A DNA stretch of 59,443 nucleotides from Rhodospirillaceae bacterium (GCA_018660465.1 JABJKH010000059.1:1-59443), one strand, 5' to 3'; numbered from the stretch's first letter, positions 39,345 through 48,963 are shown. The notes: generated by a model from the sequence alone, not told the origin. Program-made: numbers and translations.

Positions 39345-40616
39345 TTGAAGAAACCGAAAAAAAACACTGCAAATTCAGCGACCTATGAAGCCACTCGCGA
39401 ACTGGCGCGCCATGAGGACCCCAAAGTGCGCTGTAAGGTGGCTGCGCGGAAAGATATAAAACCGGAAATTCTATTTTATCTGGCGGATGATCCGTCGCCA
39501 GATGTTCGCGCTGAAATTGCCAGGAACCCAGCCACACCAATTCAAGCAGATCTTTTGCTTGCCGACGACACGAGCCAAAGCGTTCGCGAGGGATTGGCTC
39601 TTAAATTGGCTGGCCGGCTGCCTGATTTATCCAAAGAAGAACAGGAAAAGGTCAGCCAACTGACCAGTGACGCAATGCGGATACTGGCGCGGGATCAAAT
39701 TACCCATGTTCGCCAAGTACTGGCGGAGGCTTTGAAAGACGTCGCCCACGCGCCGGCCGACGTTATCAATCGCTTGGCCCGTGATGCGGAATTGTCGGTC
39801 TGCAAGCCGGTGCTTGAATTTTCTCCGGTACTCACCGATGACGATCTTCTGGATATAATTTCTAGTGATCTTGTGAAAGGCGCGCTCGGCGCGATCTCTC
39901 GACGCGCCCATGTATCAGAGGTTGTTGTTGATGCTGTTGTCGACAAAGACGATACGGAGGCAATTTCCGACCTGTTGGCAAATTCAAACACGCAAATCCG
40001 CGAAGAGACCCTGGATAAAATTATTTCCAAGGCACCCAATCGCAAATCCTGGCACAAACCGTTATCAGTTAGACCCGAAATGCCCCCCCGTGCCGCATTT
40101 CGGCTGGCCAGTTTCATCGCGGATCATTTATTGAATGAGGTAATTCGTCGCAATGACCTTGATGTGAAGGAGGTCAATGCGGTCCGAGAGGAAGTCCGAA
40201 AACGGCTCGGCAAGGATGTCCGTAAATTAACAAATACTGGCCTGTCTCCTAAATCTGCTGCCAATACCGACAAATTATCTAAGGAAATTGCTGCCCTGCA
40301 GAAGGCCGGGAAGCTTGGTGAGGCGGAGCTTAAAATACGCATAAAGAATGGAGAGACCGAGTTTATTATCGCCGCGCTGAGCCATCTATCAAATATTCCC
40401 CGCGATGGCGTAAAAAAAATGATTTCTGTTCAAAGTAGGAAGGGGCTCGTCGCCGTGGTATGGAAAGCCGGGCTCTCAATGAAGCTTGCGGCCGACCTGC
40501 AGCAGACCCTGCTGGATATACCCCGTAAAGCCATCCTAAAGGGGCGCACGCTGAAGGAATTTCCCCTGAGCGACGAGTTAATGGAATGGCAGTTGGATTT
40601 TCTAACGAGACTGTAG
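39345..40616 (+). CDS. DUF2336 protein (second of tandem pair)
   Basis: 423 aa, TTG start with CAGGAG about 15 nt upstream. It is colinear with the preceding protein: HEDPKVRCKVAARKDIKPEI, LADDPSPDVRAEIARNPATP, VLEFSPVLTDDDLLDII, and matching C-terminal segments (SMKLAADLQQTLLDIP against PMKLALALQQKMARIP). The two are clearly diverged paralogues from a local duplication. It converges with argB after a 7-nt gap. Confidence 0.87.
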   Translation: MKKPKKNTANSATYEATRELARHEDPKVRCKVAARKDIKPEILFYLADDPSPDVRAEIARNPATPIQADLLLADDTSQSVREGLALKLAGRLPDLSKEEQEKVSQLTSDAMRILARDQITHVRQVLAEALKDVAHAPADVINRLARDAELSVCKPVLEFSPVLTDDDLLDIISSDLVKGALGAISRRAHVSEVVVDAVVDKDDTEAISDLLANSNTQIREETLDKIISKAPNRKSWHKPLSVRPEMPPRAAFRLASFIADHLLNEVIRRNDLDVKEVNAVREEVRKRLGKDVRKLTNTGLSPKSAANTDKLSKEIAALQKAGKLGEAELKIRIKNGETEFIIAALSHLSNIPRDGVKKMISVQSRKGLVAVVWKAGLSMKLAADLQQTLLDIPRKAILKGRTLKEFPLSDELMEWQLDFLTRL

Positions 40617-40623
40617 CGTATAT

Positions 40624-41532
40624 TTAGTCCGCGGTGATTAACGTACCCGCCCCGTGTTCCGTGAACAATTCCAGCAACAAGGCGTGCGGTACCCGGCCAT
40701 CAATAATCACCGCCCCATCAACATTGTTTTCGACAGCCGCGATGCAGGTTTCTATCTTTGGAATCATTCCGCCGTGAATGGTGCCATCCGCAATCAAACT
40801 TTTTGCTTCCTTAGCCGTGATTTCTGGAATCAACACACCATCCTTGTCCAAAACACCTTTAACATCGGTCAGCATCAAAAGTCTTTTCGCCATGACAGCG
40901 CCGGCAATCGCGCCAGCCGCCGTGTCCGCGTTAATGTTGAGCGTTTCTCCTTTGGATCCGCATCCAATCGGAGCAATAACCGGCGTGATATCGGATTCTT
41001 CAAAGAAGTCTAAGATATGCGGATTAATTTCACTGGGTTCCCCCACCAAGCCTAAGTCGAGAATTTTTTCGATATTCGAATCCGGGTCGCGTTTGGTGCG
41101 TTTCAGCCGTGCAGCCTTGATCAAATTTCCGTCCTTGCCGGAAAGACCGACTGCGAAGCCACCAGCTTCATTAATCGCCGCAACGACCTGTTTATTGATT
41201 GATCCAGACAACACCATCTCTACCACATCAACGGTTTCTTTGTCGGTGACCCGAAGACCATCAATGAATTCGCTTTTTATTTTTAGCCGGTCAAGCATTT
41301 GACCAATCTGAGGACCGCCGCCATGCACGACCACCGGATTAATGCCGACCTGGCGCAGCAAAACGATATCCCGAGCAAAAAGATCGGCTAGGCTATCGTC
41401 ACCCATGGCATGGCCGCCATATTTTATGACGAAGGTTTCTCCCGCGTACCGCCGCATATAAGGCAACGCTTTAGAAAGCACATTCGCTTGCGCCAACCAG
41501 TCTTGCTCAATTTTATTTTTGTCGTCAGTCAT
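40624..41532 (-). CDS. argB: Acetylglutamate kinase ArgB
   Basis: 302 aa amino-acid kinase fold. [12 protein letters not shown] provides the phosphate-binding Lys, [13 protein letters not shown] the substrate glycines, and [15 protein letters not shown] and [13 protein letters not shown] the C-lobe motifs. The N-terminal extension (about 20 residues before the core) is typical of arginine-inhibited ArgB. It catalyses the second step of arginine synthesis. It is the last gene of the rpmH-rnpA-yidD-yidC-engB-argB block; 118 nt with a tandem repeat separate it from engB. Confidence 0.95.
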   Translation of the reverse strand: MTDDKNKIEQDWLAQANVLSKALPYMRRYAGETFVIKYGGHAMGDDSLADLFARDIVLLRQVGINPVVVHGGGPQIGQMLDRLKIKSEFIDGLRVTDKETVDVVEMVLSGSINKQVVAAINEAGGFAVGLSGKDGNLIKAARLKRTKRDPDSNIEKILDLGLVGEPSEINPHILDFFEESDITPVIAPIGCGSKGETLNINADTAAGAIAGAVMAKRLLMLTDVKGVLDKDGVLIPEITAKEAKSLIADGTIHGGMIPKIETCIAAVENNVDGAVIIDGRVPHALLLELFTEHGAGTLITAD

Positions 41533-41559
41533 GATCTCATAATCCGCTATACGTCTTTT

Positions 41560-41660
41560 CTTATCGTTAACGTGCCAAGGGTTTCTGTTAACGTGCCAGG
41601 GGCTTCTGTTAACGTGCCAGGGGCTTCTGTTAACGTGCCAGGGGCTTCTGTTAACGTGAG
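41560..41660. repeat. 21-bp tandem repeat between engB and argB
   Basis: About five head-to-tail copies of a 21-bp unit with core GTTAACGTGCCAGGG. Boundaries are 41560-41580 and 41581-41601 (both slightly diverged), 41602-41622, 41623-41643 (identical to each other) and a partial copy 41644-41660. The TAA stop of engB (41651-41653) lies inside the last copy. GTTAAC at every 21 bp equals two helical turns. The function is unknown: recombination slippage, a protein-binding array or mRNA processing are all possible. Confidence 0.9.
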
Positions 41661-42301
41661 AGAGCTAATTCCGCAAGGGCCGCTCGCAATTCTGCTATAC
41701 CTGCCGACGATACGCTGCTGGTTTTGTGCAATGTTGGAAAGGCAGCAGGATGCTTGGCCAATTCAGCCAAAGTTGCCTCCTCCAGATTGCTCAATGCCGT
41801 AGGCTTAATTTTGTCGCATTTCGTCAGTATGACCTGATATGAGACCGCTGCCTTATCCAACATCTCCATAACGTCCCGGTCAGAAGCTTTAAATCCGTGG
41901 CGCGCATCAATCAGAAGACAGCACCGTCTGAGCGGTTGGCGTCCGCTCAAATAGCCGGTCATATTTTGGATCCAGCGATCAACCTCTTTCTTGGGTGCCT
42001 TGGCGAACCCGTAGCCGGGTAAATCCGCCAGCATCAAACGATCATCCAAGGTAAACAGGTTAATCTGCTGCGTGCGGCCAGGGGTATTAGACGTTCGGGC
42101 TAAGGTTTTTCGCCCGGTGAGCGCATTGACCAAACTAGATTTACCAACATTGGAGCGTCCGGCGAAGGCAATCTCCGGCAGGTCCGTGGCCGGCAACTGT
42201 TCTAAGTTGGCGACGCCGATGATAAATTCACAGGGCTGGGCAAACAGCAGTCGCCCGTATTCTAGGTTAGGTTCGTCAGGATTTTGTTCAGGTGTACCCA
42301 T
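41651..42301 (-). CDS. engB: Ribosome biogenesis GTPase EngB (YihA/YsxC)
   Basis: 216 aa. G1 motif is [16 protein letters not shown]2/G3 region [12 protein letters not shown] and [12 protein letters not shown]4 TKCDK, and G5-like SSVSSAG. It is a small GTPase required for 50S assembly. Its stop codon falls within the 21-bp tandem repeat, so the extreme C-terminus (ALAELALSR) borders a sequence prone to slippage. Confidence 0.94.
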   Translation of the reverse strand: MGTPEQNPDEPNLEYGRLLFAQPCEFIIGVANLEQLPATDLPEIAFAGRSNVGKSSLVNALTGRKTLARTSNTPGRTQQINLFTLDDRLMLADLPGYGFAKAPKKEVDRWIQNMTGYLSGRQPLRRCCLLIDARHGFKASDRDVMEMLDKAAVSYQVILTKCDKIKPTALSNLEEATLAELAKHPAAFPTLHKTSSVSSAGIAELRAALAELALSR

Positions 42302-42333
42302 GACCGCTTTCCTTTTGGGGGCAGCCTCTGGAA

Positions 42334-44148
42334 TTAAGTTTTATTCACTTTTTTCATAATCACCCACTGTTGGGCAATCGACAAAAGATTGTTCCAAGCC
42401 CAGTAAACCACCAATCCTGCCGGGAAAGACGCCAGCATGAACGTGAACATAATCGGCAAAAACATGAAGATTTTAGCCTGAATTGGGTCGGGCGGTTGTG
42501 GGTTTAATTTCTGTTGCAGGAACATGGTCAGGCCCATGAGAAGTGGCCAGACACCGATATTCAGAATGTCGGGCGCAAATGTCGTGGGATCCCACGGGAA
42601 CAACCCAAACAAGTTTAAGATGGATGTCGGGTCGGGAGCTGACAAATCATGAATCCAGCCAAAGAACGGCGCGTGGCGCATTTCGATGGTGACAAACAAA
42701 ACTTTATAGAGCGCAAAGAATACCGGAATTTGGACAATAACCGGCAGACACCCAGACGCCGGGTTCGCCTTTTCTTTCTTATAAAGCGCCATCATTTCCG
42801 TATTCAGGCGTTGCTTGTCCTCGCCAAACTGTTCGCGCAGCTTCAACATTTTAGGCTGCAGCTTTTTCATCTTAGCCATGGCCCGGTACGACTTATTCGC
42901 CAGCGGGAAGAACACCAGTTTGATCCCGACCGTTAGAAGAAGGATAGCCAGACCATAGTTGTTCACGTGATTATTCAGAAAAATGAGCGCCTTGAAGATC
43001 GGTTCGGTTAGGAAATACAACCAACCAAAATCAATCGCCCGGTCAAACAGCGGGATATTCATTTTTTCTTCATAACCCTGCAACTGCGACAATTCCTTGG
43101 CACCGATGAATATGTGGCTGGTGGTATTGACCGTCGCGCCCGGAGCGATATCAAATCGGCTGCCCAGGAAATCCGCTTGGTACTTATCTATATTGTTGGT
43201 CAGGCGATGGATGAAGTTGGTCTTCACCTTGGCTTTCTGATCCGGGATCAACGCCGTAAGCCAATACTTGTCAGTAATACCCAGCCAACCACCCGTCGTG
43301 GTTTCGGAAACAGATTTTGATTCCTGAAGGTCGTCGTAGGCAATCTCTTGCAACTGGCCGTTAAAGACACCAATCGGGCCTTCATGCAGGATATAAAGAC
43401 CATTCGTTTCCGGGGTATTCTGTCTAGATATTAAGCCGTAGGGATAAAGTGTAGCGTTCGCCTTGCCGGTATTTTTGACCTTTTGAGTAACGGCAAACAT
43501 ATAATTTTTATCGATCGATATGGTCCGCGTGAATTCCAGGCCTTGGCCATTGTTCCAGGTCAGGGTGACAGGACGTTCTGGCGTTAAGGTCTTGCTATCA
43601 GCCGTCCATTTTGTCGCATCGTTTGGAACACCAACCCCTTGGCCACCAGACCAACCGAACTGTGCGAAGTAGGAGTTTTGGACGCCGCGCGGTTGCAAAA
43701 ATGAAATTTCTGGGCTCGTTGGGTCCAATTCCTCGTGGTAATCAACAAAGGAAATATCGTCCAAGTGCGCGCCTATTAAAGAAATTGAGCCCCGCAACCG
43801 TGGCGCCTCAATTTTGACGTGCGGACGATTTTCTAGAAGAGTTTCTTTAATCTGGCCAATCGACGCCGTTGTCGACGCTGAGCCAGGAACACTCGGCACG
43901 ACGGCGGACACGGCGGGGGACTGGCCCGGAACGGGTGCGTTCGTCACACCGGCAACGGGCGGTGTCGTACTTTGAATCTGGCTCTGGCCCGCAGCAGGGG
44001 CGCTTCCCGGCGCCTTCTGTTGCGCCTGATCTTGCGCCTGCTGTTGTGGCTCAGGCTTGGGCTGTGAATCGACATAGGACTGCCAGCCAAAAAGAATGGC
44101 GACGGTTAGGACGGCCGCCAGAATCAAGTTTTTATGGTCTTCGCTCAT
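42334..44148 (-). CDS. yidC: Membrane protein insertase YidC
   Basis: 604 aa. An N-terminal membrane anchor (about 8-24) is followed by a Gln/Pro/Ala-rich linker (30-100), a large periplasmic beta domain (about 100-370) and the conserved five-helix insertase core (FLTEPIFKALIFLNNHVNNYGLAILLLTV, PASGCLPVIVQIPVFFALYKVL, PIMFTFMLASFPAGLVVYWAWNN). It inserts membrane proteins alone or with SecYEG. It lies between yidD and engB. Confidence 0.96.
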   Translation of the reverse strand: MSEDHKNLILAAVLTVAILFGWQSYVDSQPKPEPQQQAQDQAQQKAPGSAPAAGQSQIQSTTPPVAGVTNAPVPGQSPAVSAVVPSVPGSASTTASIGQIKETLLENRPHVKIEAPRLRGSISLIGAHLDDISFVDYHEELDPTSPEISFLQPRGVQNSYFAQFGWSGGQGVGVPNDATKWTADSKTLTPERPVTLTWNNGQGLEFTRTISIDKNYMFAVTQKVKNTGKANATLYPYGLISRQNTPETNGLYILHEGPIGVFNGQLQEIAYDDLQESKSVSETTTGGWLGITDKYWLTALIPDQKAKVKTNFIHRLTNNIDKYQADFLGSRFDIAPGATVNTTSHIFIGAKELSQLQGYEEKMNIPLFDRAIDFGWLYFLTEPIFKALIFLNNHVNNYGLAILLLTVGIKLVFFPLANKSYRAMAKMKKLQPKMLKLREQFGEDKQRLNTEMMALYKKEKANPASGCLPVIVQIPVFFALYKVLFVTIEMRHAPFFGWIHDLSAPDPTSILNLFGLFPWDPTTFAPDILNIGVWPLLMGLTMFLQQKLNPQPPDPIQAKIFMFLPIMFTFMLASFPAGLVVYWAWNNLLSIAQQWVIMKKVNKT

Positions 44149-44182
44149 GTGTCTTTTTGGCTACTACTTTATGGGTTATTGA

Positions 44183-44464
44183 TTATTGGGTGAGGTGTCG
44201 AGCGTGAGGTGAGGCCGCCCCTTCTGAAACTGGTTCATCTGGAACCGGGTCGTAGCCATGGGCACCCCATGGGTGACAGCGCAATACTCGCTTTAGCGTA
44301 AGCCATGATCCGCGCATCGCACCAAACCGATCTACTGAGTCCAATGCATACTGAGAACACGTCGGATGATAGCGACACGTCCCCGGCAATATAGGCGTGA
44401 TTAGAAGCTGATAGCCCCTGATCAAAATCCTAAATAATTGTGCCATTAGTTTCATCGCTGCCAA
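44183..44464 (-). CDS. yidD: Membrane protein insertion efficiency factor YidD
   Basis: 93 aa. The signature [23 protein letters not shown] and [13 protein letters not shown] are diagnostic of this short, membrane-associated protein, with three cysteines conserved. It assists YidC, which follows 34 nt downstream. ATG codons at 44464 and 44455 are both possible starts. Confidence 0.93.
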   Translation of the reverse strand: MAAMKLMAQLFRILIRGYQLLITPILPGTCRYHPTCSQYALDSVDRFGAMRGSWLTLKRVLRCHPWGAHGYDPVPDEPVSEGAASPHARHLTQ

Positions 44465-44533
44465 CTTTCTAAACCGCCTGTGTGTTAACCTCAGTTTTTA
44501 CCTGGGCTTTAATAGGGCGTAGACACCGAATTA

Positions 44534-44920
44534 TCAACTGTGACAGCCGGTTTTTTCGAGCGCTGTTTCCAAATCTGTCAAAAGGCCATCAAACCGCCGC
44601 CCCAATGTTGCGTAGCGTCCGATAATCACGTAGTCAAAACCGGGATTCGCGTGGGCAGACATAACTTGGCGTGCGGCTTCGCGCAGACGCCTACGAGCGC
44701 GATTCCGTTTTACGGCGTTGCCCACCTTTTTACTAACCGTAAATCCAACTCTGACTTCAGTTGCGTCATCCTCGACACTACCGGCAGAGATCGAATTTCG
44801 GGCTTGCAAAATTAACCCCCGAGCCACCCATTTGCGTTTGGATTTAGCCACTCGGAGAAATTCCGGGCGCCGTTTCAAATGCGTAATAGCCCGGGATTGC
44901 CGGGATTGTACGACGGACAC
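44534..44920 (-). CDS. rnpA: Ribonuclease P protein component
   Basis: 128 aa from a GTG at 44920, 7 nt after the rpmH stop. The longer open frame to 45016 runs through rpmH in another frame and is not credible. The core is KRRPEFLRVAKSKRKWVARGLILQA, followed by VGFTVSKKVGNAVKRNRARRRLREAAR, the RNR motif that contacts RNase P RNA. It is the protein subunit for tRNA 5' maturation. A TTG nearer the core (L48 of the long frame) is an alternative start. Confidence 0.9.
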   Translation of the reverse strand: MSVVQSRQSRAITHLKRRPEFLRVAKSKRKWVARGLILQARNSISAGSVEDDATEVRVGFTVSKKVGNAVKRNRARRRLREAARQVMSAHANPGFDYVIIGRYATLGRRFDGLLTDLETALEKTGCHS

Positions 44921-44927
44921 AGTGTCA

Positions 44928-45062
44928 CTAGGCGGATAGGCGCTTGCGGCCTTTGGATCGCCGGTTCGACAGAATTCTGCGCCCACCGACGGTGGACATA
45001 CGCTTACGGAAACCATGTCTCCGCTTGCGGACGAGGTTGCTAGGCTGAAAAGTACGCTTCAC
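44928..45062 (-). CDS. rpmH: Ribosomal protein L34
   Basis: 44 aa with a GTG start. The minus strand translates to a protein beginning [17 protein letters not shown] and ending [13 protein letters not shown], unmistakably L34: full family length, strongly basic. It is hidden beneath the spurious upstream extension of rnpA. It is the first gene of the rpmH-rnpA-yidD-yidC block; the promoter should lie in 45063-45315. Confidence 0.96.
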   Translation of the reverse strand: MKRTFQPSNLVRKRRHGFRKRMSTVGGRRILSNRRSKGRKRLSA

Positions 45063-45315
45063 GGGCTCTCTCCCATGTGAAAATAAGGTCCCGGTGTATA
45101 GGGATTAGATTAGGATAAGTCAACGTTGTTTCGAAATTCGAGACGCACGTTTTTCTGGTCTCACGGAATGGTGACTGGGGGTGACTTTACGACACGCATA
45201 CAAATACAATAGGTAAAAGGAGTTGGTTAAAAATTTATCTGCTATTTTCAGAGAGATGCAGAAGGTATTTCGCCCTTGTATCGATGAGATATTTGCAACG
45301 CAATGAAGGTTTAGT

Positions 45316-46092
45316 GTGAGCGAGATTTCTGGAACCCCGCCCGATCAAAAAGGATTGTCGGTACAAAAGTTACTCCCGTTGGGCGTCCTCTTGGCGGCAA
45401 TCGTTTGTTTTTTTGTATTTGATTTGAATAGGTTCCTCTCGTTTGAGGCCATCGCGTCGTACCGTCACGAACTAATGACTTGGTATGCACAGCACCAAAT
45501 TCTAACGGTCCTATCGTTTATGGGGATTTATATCGCGGCGGTCGCTTTTTCGCTACCGGGGGCTGTTTGGCTAACATTGGCAGGTGGCTTCATTTTTGGC
45601 GCTGGGCTGGCGACATTGTATGTGGTTTTTGCGGCAACAATCGGTGCATCCCTTTTATTTATCATCGCGCGCTATGCGCTTAGTGATTATTTTCATGATA
45701 AGGTCGGCCCCTCGATCCAAAAAATGGAACATGGATTTCAAGAGAACGCCTTCAGTTACCTAATGGTGCTTCGTCTGATCCCAGCTTTTCCGTTTTGGCT
45801 GGTGAACTTGGTCCCGGCGCTTTTAGGAGTTCCGCTTCGAACTTTTTTTATCGCCACATTTCTGGGCATTATCCCGGGGTCGTTTGTCTACGCAGTTGTT
45901 GGCAGCGGCATAAATGAGCTTATCGAATTGGAAGAGCGCCCCAACCTCAGCATGATTTTCGAGCCAAAAATTATGGGGGCCCTCGTCGGGCTTGCGCTTT
46001 TATCTTTAATCCCTGTCATCTATAAAAAATACAAGTCCAAGAGCAACCAAGATCTGGCCCAGGGACAATCAGGCGATGGCGCAAGAAATTAA
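45316..46092 (+). CDS. TVP38/TMEM64-family membrane protein
   Basis: 258 aa, GTG start. There are about six hydrophobic segments, with the VTT/SNARE-associated core LSLPGAVWLTLAGGFIFGAGLAT and the re-entrant-loop motif LRLIPAFPFWLVNLVPALLGVP ... GIIPGSFVYAVVGSG. DedA-like proteins act as lipid scramblases or transporters. The last 17 nt overlap the FAD oxidoreductase gene, showing translational coupling with it. Confidence 0.9.
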   Translation: MSEISGTPPDQKGLSVQKLLPLGVLLAAIVCFFVFDLNRFLSFEAIASYRHELMTWYAQHQILTVLSFMGIYIAAVAFSLPGAVWLTLAGGFIFGAGLATLYVVFAATIGASLLFIIARYALSDYFHDKVGPSIQKMEHGFQENAFSYLMVLRLIPAFPFWLVNLVPALLGVPLRTFFIATFLGIIPGSFVYAVVGSGINELIELEERPNLSMIFEPKIMGALVGLALLSLIPVIYKKYKSKSNQDLAQGQSGDGARN

Positions 46093-47500
46093 GACTGATA
46101 TTTGTGTCATCGGCGCGGGCTCGGGGGGACTATCTGTCGCCGCCGGTGCCCAGCAGATGGGATCGGATACTGTCCTAATCGAAAAAGATAAGATGGGTGG
46201 CGATTGCCTAAATACAGGTTGCGTTCCGTCCAAAGCACTCCTGGCCGCCGGTCATGCCGCCGAAGCTGTCCGCGATGCTGAGCGCTTTGGCATTGCTGCC
46301 AGCGAGCCTGAGATTGATTGGAACAAAATTCACGCGCACGTTCATGGCACCATTGCCACCATCGCACCTAATGATTCTGTAGAACGCTTTGAAGGCCTGG
46401 GCGTCAATGTCATTCAAGCCGAAGGCCGGTTTATAGACCGTCGCACCGTGAAAGCTGGTGATGCGCGCATTACCGCCCGGCGCTTTGTAATTGCAACCGG
46501 TTCCAGGGCCTTGGTGCCACCGATTACCGGACTGGAAGATGTCCCTTATTTAACCAACGAAACAATTTTTGAATTACAGCGACGACCCGGGCACTTGTTG
46601 GTCGTAGGCGGCGGTCCCATCGGCCTAGAAATGGCGCAGGCGTTTCGGAACTTGGGAAGCGCTGTCACTGTGTTGGAAATGTTTTCGATCCTGCCCAAGG
46701 ACGACCCTGATTTAGTTGATGTTGTACGGCAAAGATTGCAGGGCCAAGGCGTTGACATCCGCGAGGGTGTGAAGGTCGTGCGCCTGGAAAAAAGCGGCGA
46801 TGATGTCACCGTGTTTGTTGAGAAAGACGGCAAAGAAGAGTCTATCGTCGGTTCGCACCTGCTCATCGCCACGGGACGTCAAGCGAACGTCCAAGGCCTC
46901 GGGCTTGAAGAAGCCGGTATCGAACACACCGCTGCAGGCATTCACGTTGATGCCCGTCTGCGCACCACAAATAAAAAGGTTTTTGCAATTGGCGACGTAA
47001 CCGGTGGCCTACAATTTACCCATAATGCCGGATACCAAGCCGGCATTGTTATTCGCAATGCCCTGTTTCGTCTGCCTGCAAAATCTGACACCCGTGCCCT
47101 CCCCTGGGTGACCTATGCAGACCCAGAACTGGCACAGGTGGGGCTTACTGAAGCTGAAGCCAAAACACAAGGACTGGACCACAAGGTACTGACATGGCCC
47201 TTCAAGGAAAATGACCGGGCCATCGCCGAAGCCCAGACCGACGGTCTCATAAAAGCCATCGTTACGCCAAAGGGACATATTTTGGGGGCGGGAATTGTCG
47301 GGCCGCATGCAGGTGAGCTGATCCAGACCTGGGTCCTGGCCATGGCCAATAAACTCAAAATCGGAACTGTTGCCGGGATGATTGCCCCATATCCTACTCT
47401 GGGTGAAGTTAGCAAACGGGCAGCCGGCAGTTTTTATACCCCCTCGCTGTTCAGCAAGCGAACCCGGATGATTGTTCGTTTCCTCAGTCGCTTTGGCTAG
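46076..47500 (+). CDS. FAD-dependent pyridine nucleotide-disulfide oxidoreductase (MerA/Lpd-like)
   Basis: 474 aa. FAD motif GAGSGGLSVA (13-22), redox-active disulfide GGDCLNTGCVPSK (Cys44/Cys49), NAD(P) motif VGGGPIGLEMAQ and second FAD motif FAIGDVTGG are present. The C-terminal interface reads YPTLGEVSK, lacking the His of dihydrolipoamide dehydrogenase (HPTxSE), and there is no C-terminal Cys pair or HMA domain as in mercuric reductase. It is therefore neither enzyme proper; the electron acceptor is unknown. It is the second gene of the TVP38 operon. Confidence 0.88.
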   Translation: MAQEIKTDICVIGAGSGGLSVAAGAQQMGSDTVLIEKDKMGGDCLNTGCVPSKALLAAGHAAEAVRDAERFGIAASEPEIDWNKIHAHVHGTIATIAPNDSVERFEGLGVNVIQAEGRFIDRRTVKAGDARITARRFVIATGSRALVPPITGLEDVPYLTNETIFELQRRPGHLLVVGGGPIGLEMAQAFRNLGSAVTVLEMFSILPKDDPDLVDVVRQRLQGQGVDIREGVKVVRLEKSGDDVTVFVEKDGKEESIVGSHLLIATGRQANVQGLGLEEAGIEHTAAGIHVDARLRTTNKKVFAIGDVTGGLQFTHNAGYQAGIVIRNALFRLPAKSDTRALPWVTYADPELAQVGLTEAEAKTQGLDHKVLTWPFKENDRAIAEAQTDGLIKAIVTPKGHILGAGIVGPHAGELIQTWVLAMANKLKIGTVAGMIAPYPTLGEVSKRAAGSFYTPSLFSKRTRMIVRFLSRFG

Positions 47501-48963
47501 TGTATCCTTCTGTGATGCTGGAAACGACGCCGAGAACCACCCCCGTGCTAACGAGCCTGTCTGCTCGGCTTCTTATCTTGACGATTTTCTTTGTTATGGT
47601 GGCTGAGGTCTTGATCTATGCACCGTCCATCGCGCGCTACCGTAAAGCCTACCTTGAAGAACACATCACCAAGGCGCACTTGGCGACCTTGGCGCTAACC
47701 TTGGGGCCGAGTGAAAAGCTGGCGAACGAATTGGAACAGCGGCTGCTTGAGCAAACAGGGACTCACGGTATTGTCCTCAAGGGCGATACCCGGCGCCTGT
47801 TGATGCTGGACCGCGATATGCCGCCAAATGTCGATGTCATGTTTGATCTGCGCGAAGGAAATTCCTACAGCTTAATCCGCGACGCCTTCCAAGCGCTGCT
47901 CCAGGACGAAAACCGTGTCATGCGGGTCATCGGCGTGCCGGATGGCAATCCAAAAGTATTCATGGAAGTTATTCTAGATGAAACGCCGATGCGGGAGTCT
48001 ATGTATGACTTTTCTGGTCGGATTTTACTGCTCTCTCTCGTGATTGCATTTATCGTCGCATTTTTGGTTTACGTATCGCTGCAATGGCTGATGGTGCGTC
48101 CAATGCGGCGCATCACCGAAAGCATGATGAAGTTCAGGGCCAGCCCAGAGGATGAGAGTTCCAGTCTCATTCCAACTATGCGATCAGATGAAATCGGCGT
48201 GGCTCAGCGAGAACTCGTAGTCATGCAAAACGGCCTTCGGTTCGCACTACGTCAAAAAACGCGGCTTGCGGCCTTAGGAGCAGCAATGGCGAAGATGAAT
48301 CACGATCTTCGTAATACCTTGGCAACGGCTGTACTGGCTTCTGATCGCCTCGCGAACATTGATGATCCGGAGGTTAAACGAGTCACTCCACGGCTCTATG
48401 ACGCGGTAACCAGGGCGGTGAGTATTTGCAGCCAAACACTGACCTTTATTTCTGATGACAAACCAACGCTCACCCCGACGTTGTTTCATTTTAGCGAATT
48501 GGTGGCGGAAGTTGGCGCGGCCATGCAGTCAGACGACTTTCCGACATTGGGAGGCGAAGAGCCCCCTAAACTAAAATGGCTGAGCCAAGTCGACTTTGAA
48601 TTAGACGTCGAAGCTGACCGACAACAATTGTTCCGGGTATTTAGCAACTTGGCTCTTAATGCAAATCAAGCAGGGGCAACCCAGGTTCGGATTTCTGCGG
48701 AAACGGATGGCGTTAGCTTGTGGGTAAACTTTGCTGATAATGGCCCAGGGCTTCCCGCCGATGCCCGAGCTCATTTATTCGAACCCTTTGCGGGCTCCAC
48801 TAAAGCCGGGGGGACGGGCCTTGGCCTCGTGATTGCCCGTGATATCTTGCAAGCTCATGGCGGTGATATCATCGTCGTCAGAAGCGATACGAACGGAACG
48901 TTGTTCCGGCTATCCCTCCCCCGTCGTATAACCCAGGAGATAAATCCATACGGCATCTGTTAG
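47500..48963 (+). CDS. Membrane sensor histidine kinase
   Basis: 487 aa. The GTG at 47500 overlaps the previous stop by one base; an ATG at 47515 is an alternative. TM segments lie near residues 20-42 and 172-196 flanking a ~130-residue extracytoplasmic sensor, then HAMP (VRPMRRITESM), a HisKA-like helix with NHDLRN (His268) and HATPase_c (NLALNANQAG, DNGPGLP, GTGLGLVIARDIL). No response regulator lies near, so it is an orphan kinase. It is embedded between redox and DUF547 genes. Confidence 0.9.
   Translation: MYPSVMLETTPRTTPVLTSLSARLLILTIFFVMVAEVLIYAPSIARYRKAYLEEHITKAHLATLALTLGPSEKLANELEQRLLEQTGTHGIVLKGDTRRLLMLDRDMPPNVDVMFDLREGNSYSLIRDAFQALLQDENRVMRVIGVPDGNPKVFMEVILDETPMRESMYDFSGRILLLSLVIAFIVAFLVYVSLQWLMVRPMRRITESMMKFRASPEDESSSLIPTMRSDEIGVAQRELVVMQNGLRFALRQKTRLAALGAAMAKMNHDLRNTLATAVLASDRLANIDDPEVKRVTPRLYDAVTRAVSICSQTLTFISDDKPTLTPTLFHFSELVAEVGAAMQSDDFPTLGGEEPPKLKWLSQVDFELDVEADRQQLFRVFSNLALNANQAGATQVRISAETDGVSLWVNFADNGPGLPADARAHLFEPFAGSTKAGGTGLGLVIARDILQAHGGDIIVVRSDTNGTLFRLSLPRRITQEINPYGIC

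Noticed and set aside
41560-41660. CRISPR array
   Set aside because: Repeats abut with no unique spacers and the unit is only 21 bp.
41410-41802. Plus-strand frame translating the 21-bp repeat as VNVPGAS heptads
   Set aside because: Antisense to argB and engB at both ends; the regular peptide is only a result of the DNA repeat.
45063-45315. Origin of replication upstream of rpmH
   Set aside because: No cluster of good DnaA boxes and no dnaA or dnaN gene adjacent; rpmH location alone is not enough.
46076-47500. Mercuric reductase or dihydrolipoamide dehydrogenase
   Set aside because: No HMA domain or C-terminal Cys pair for MerA, no HPT-SE His for Lpd, and no mer or 2-oxoacid dehydrogenase genes nearby.
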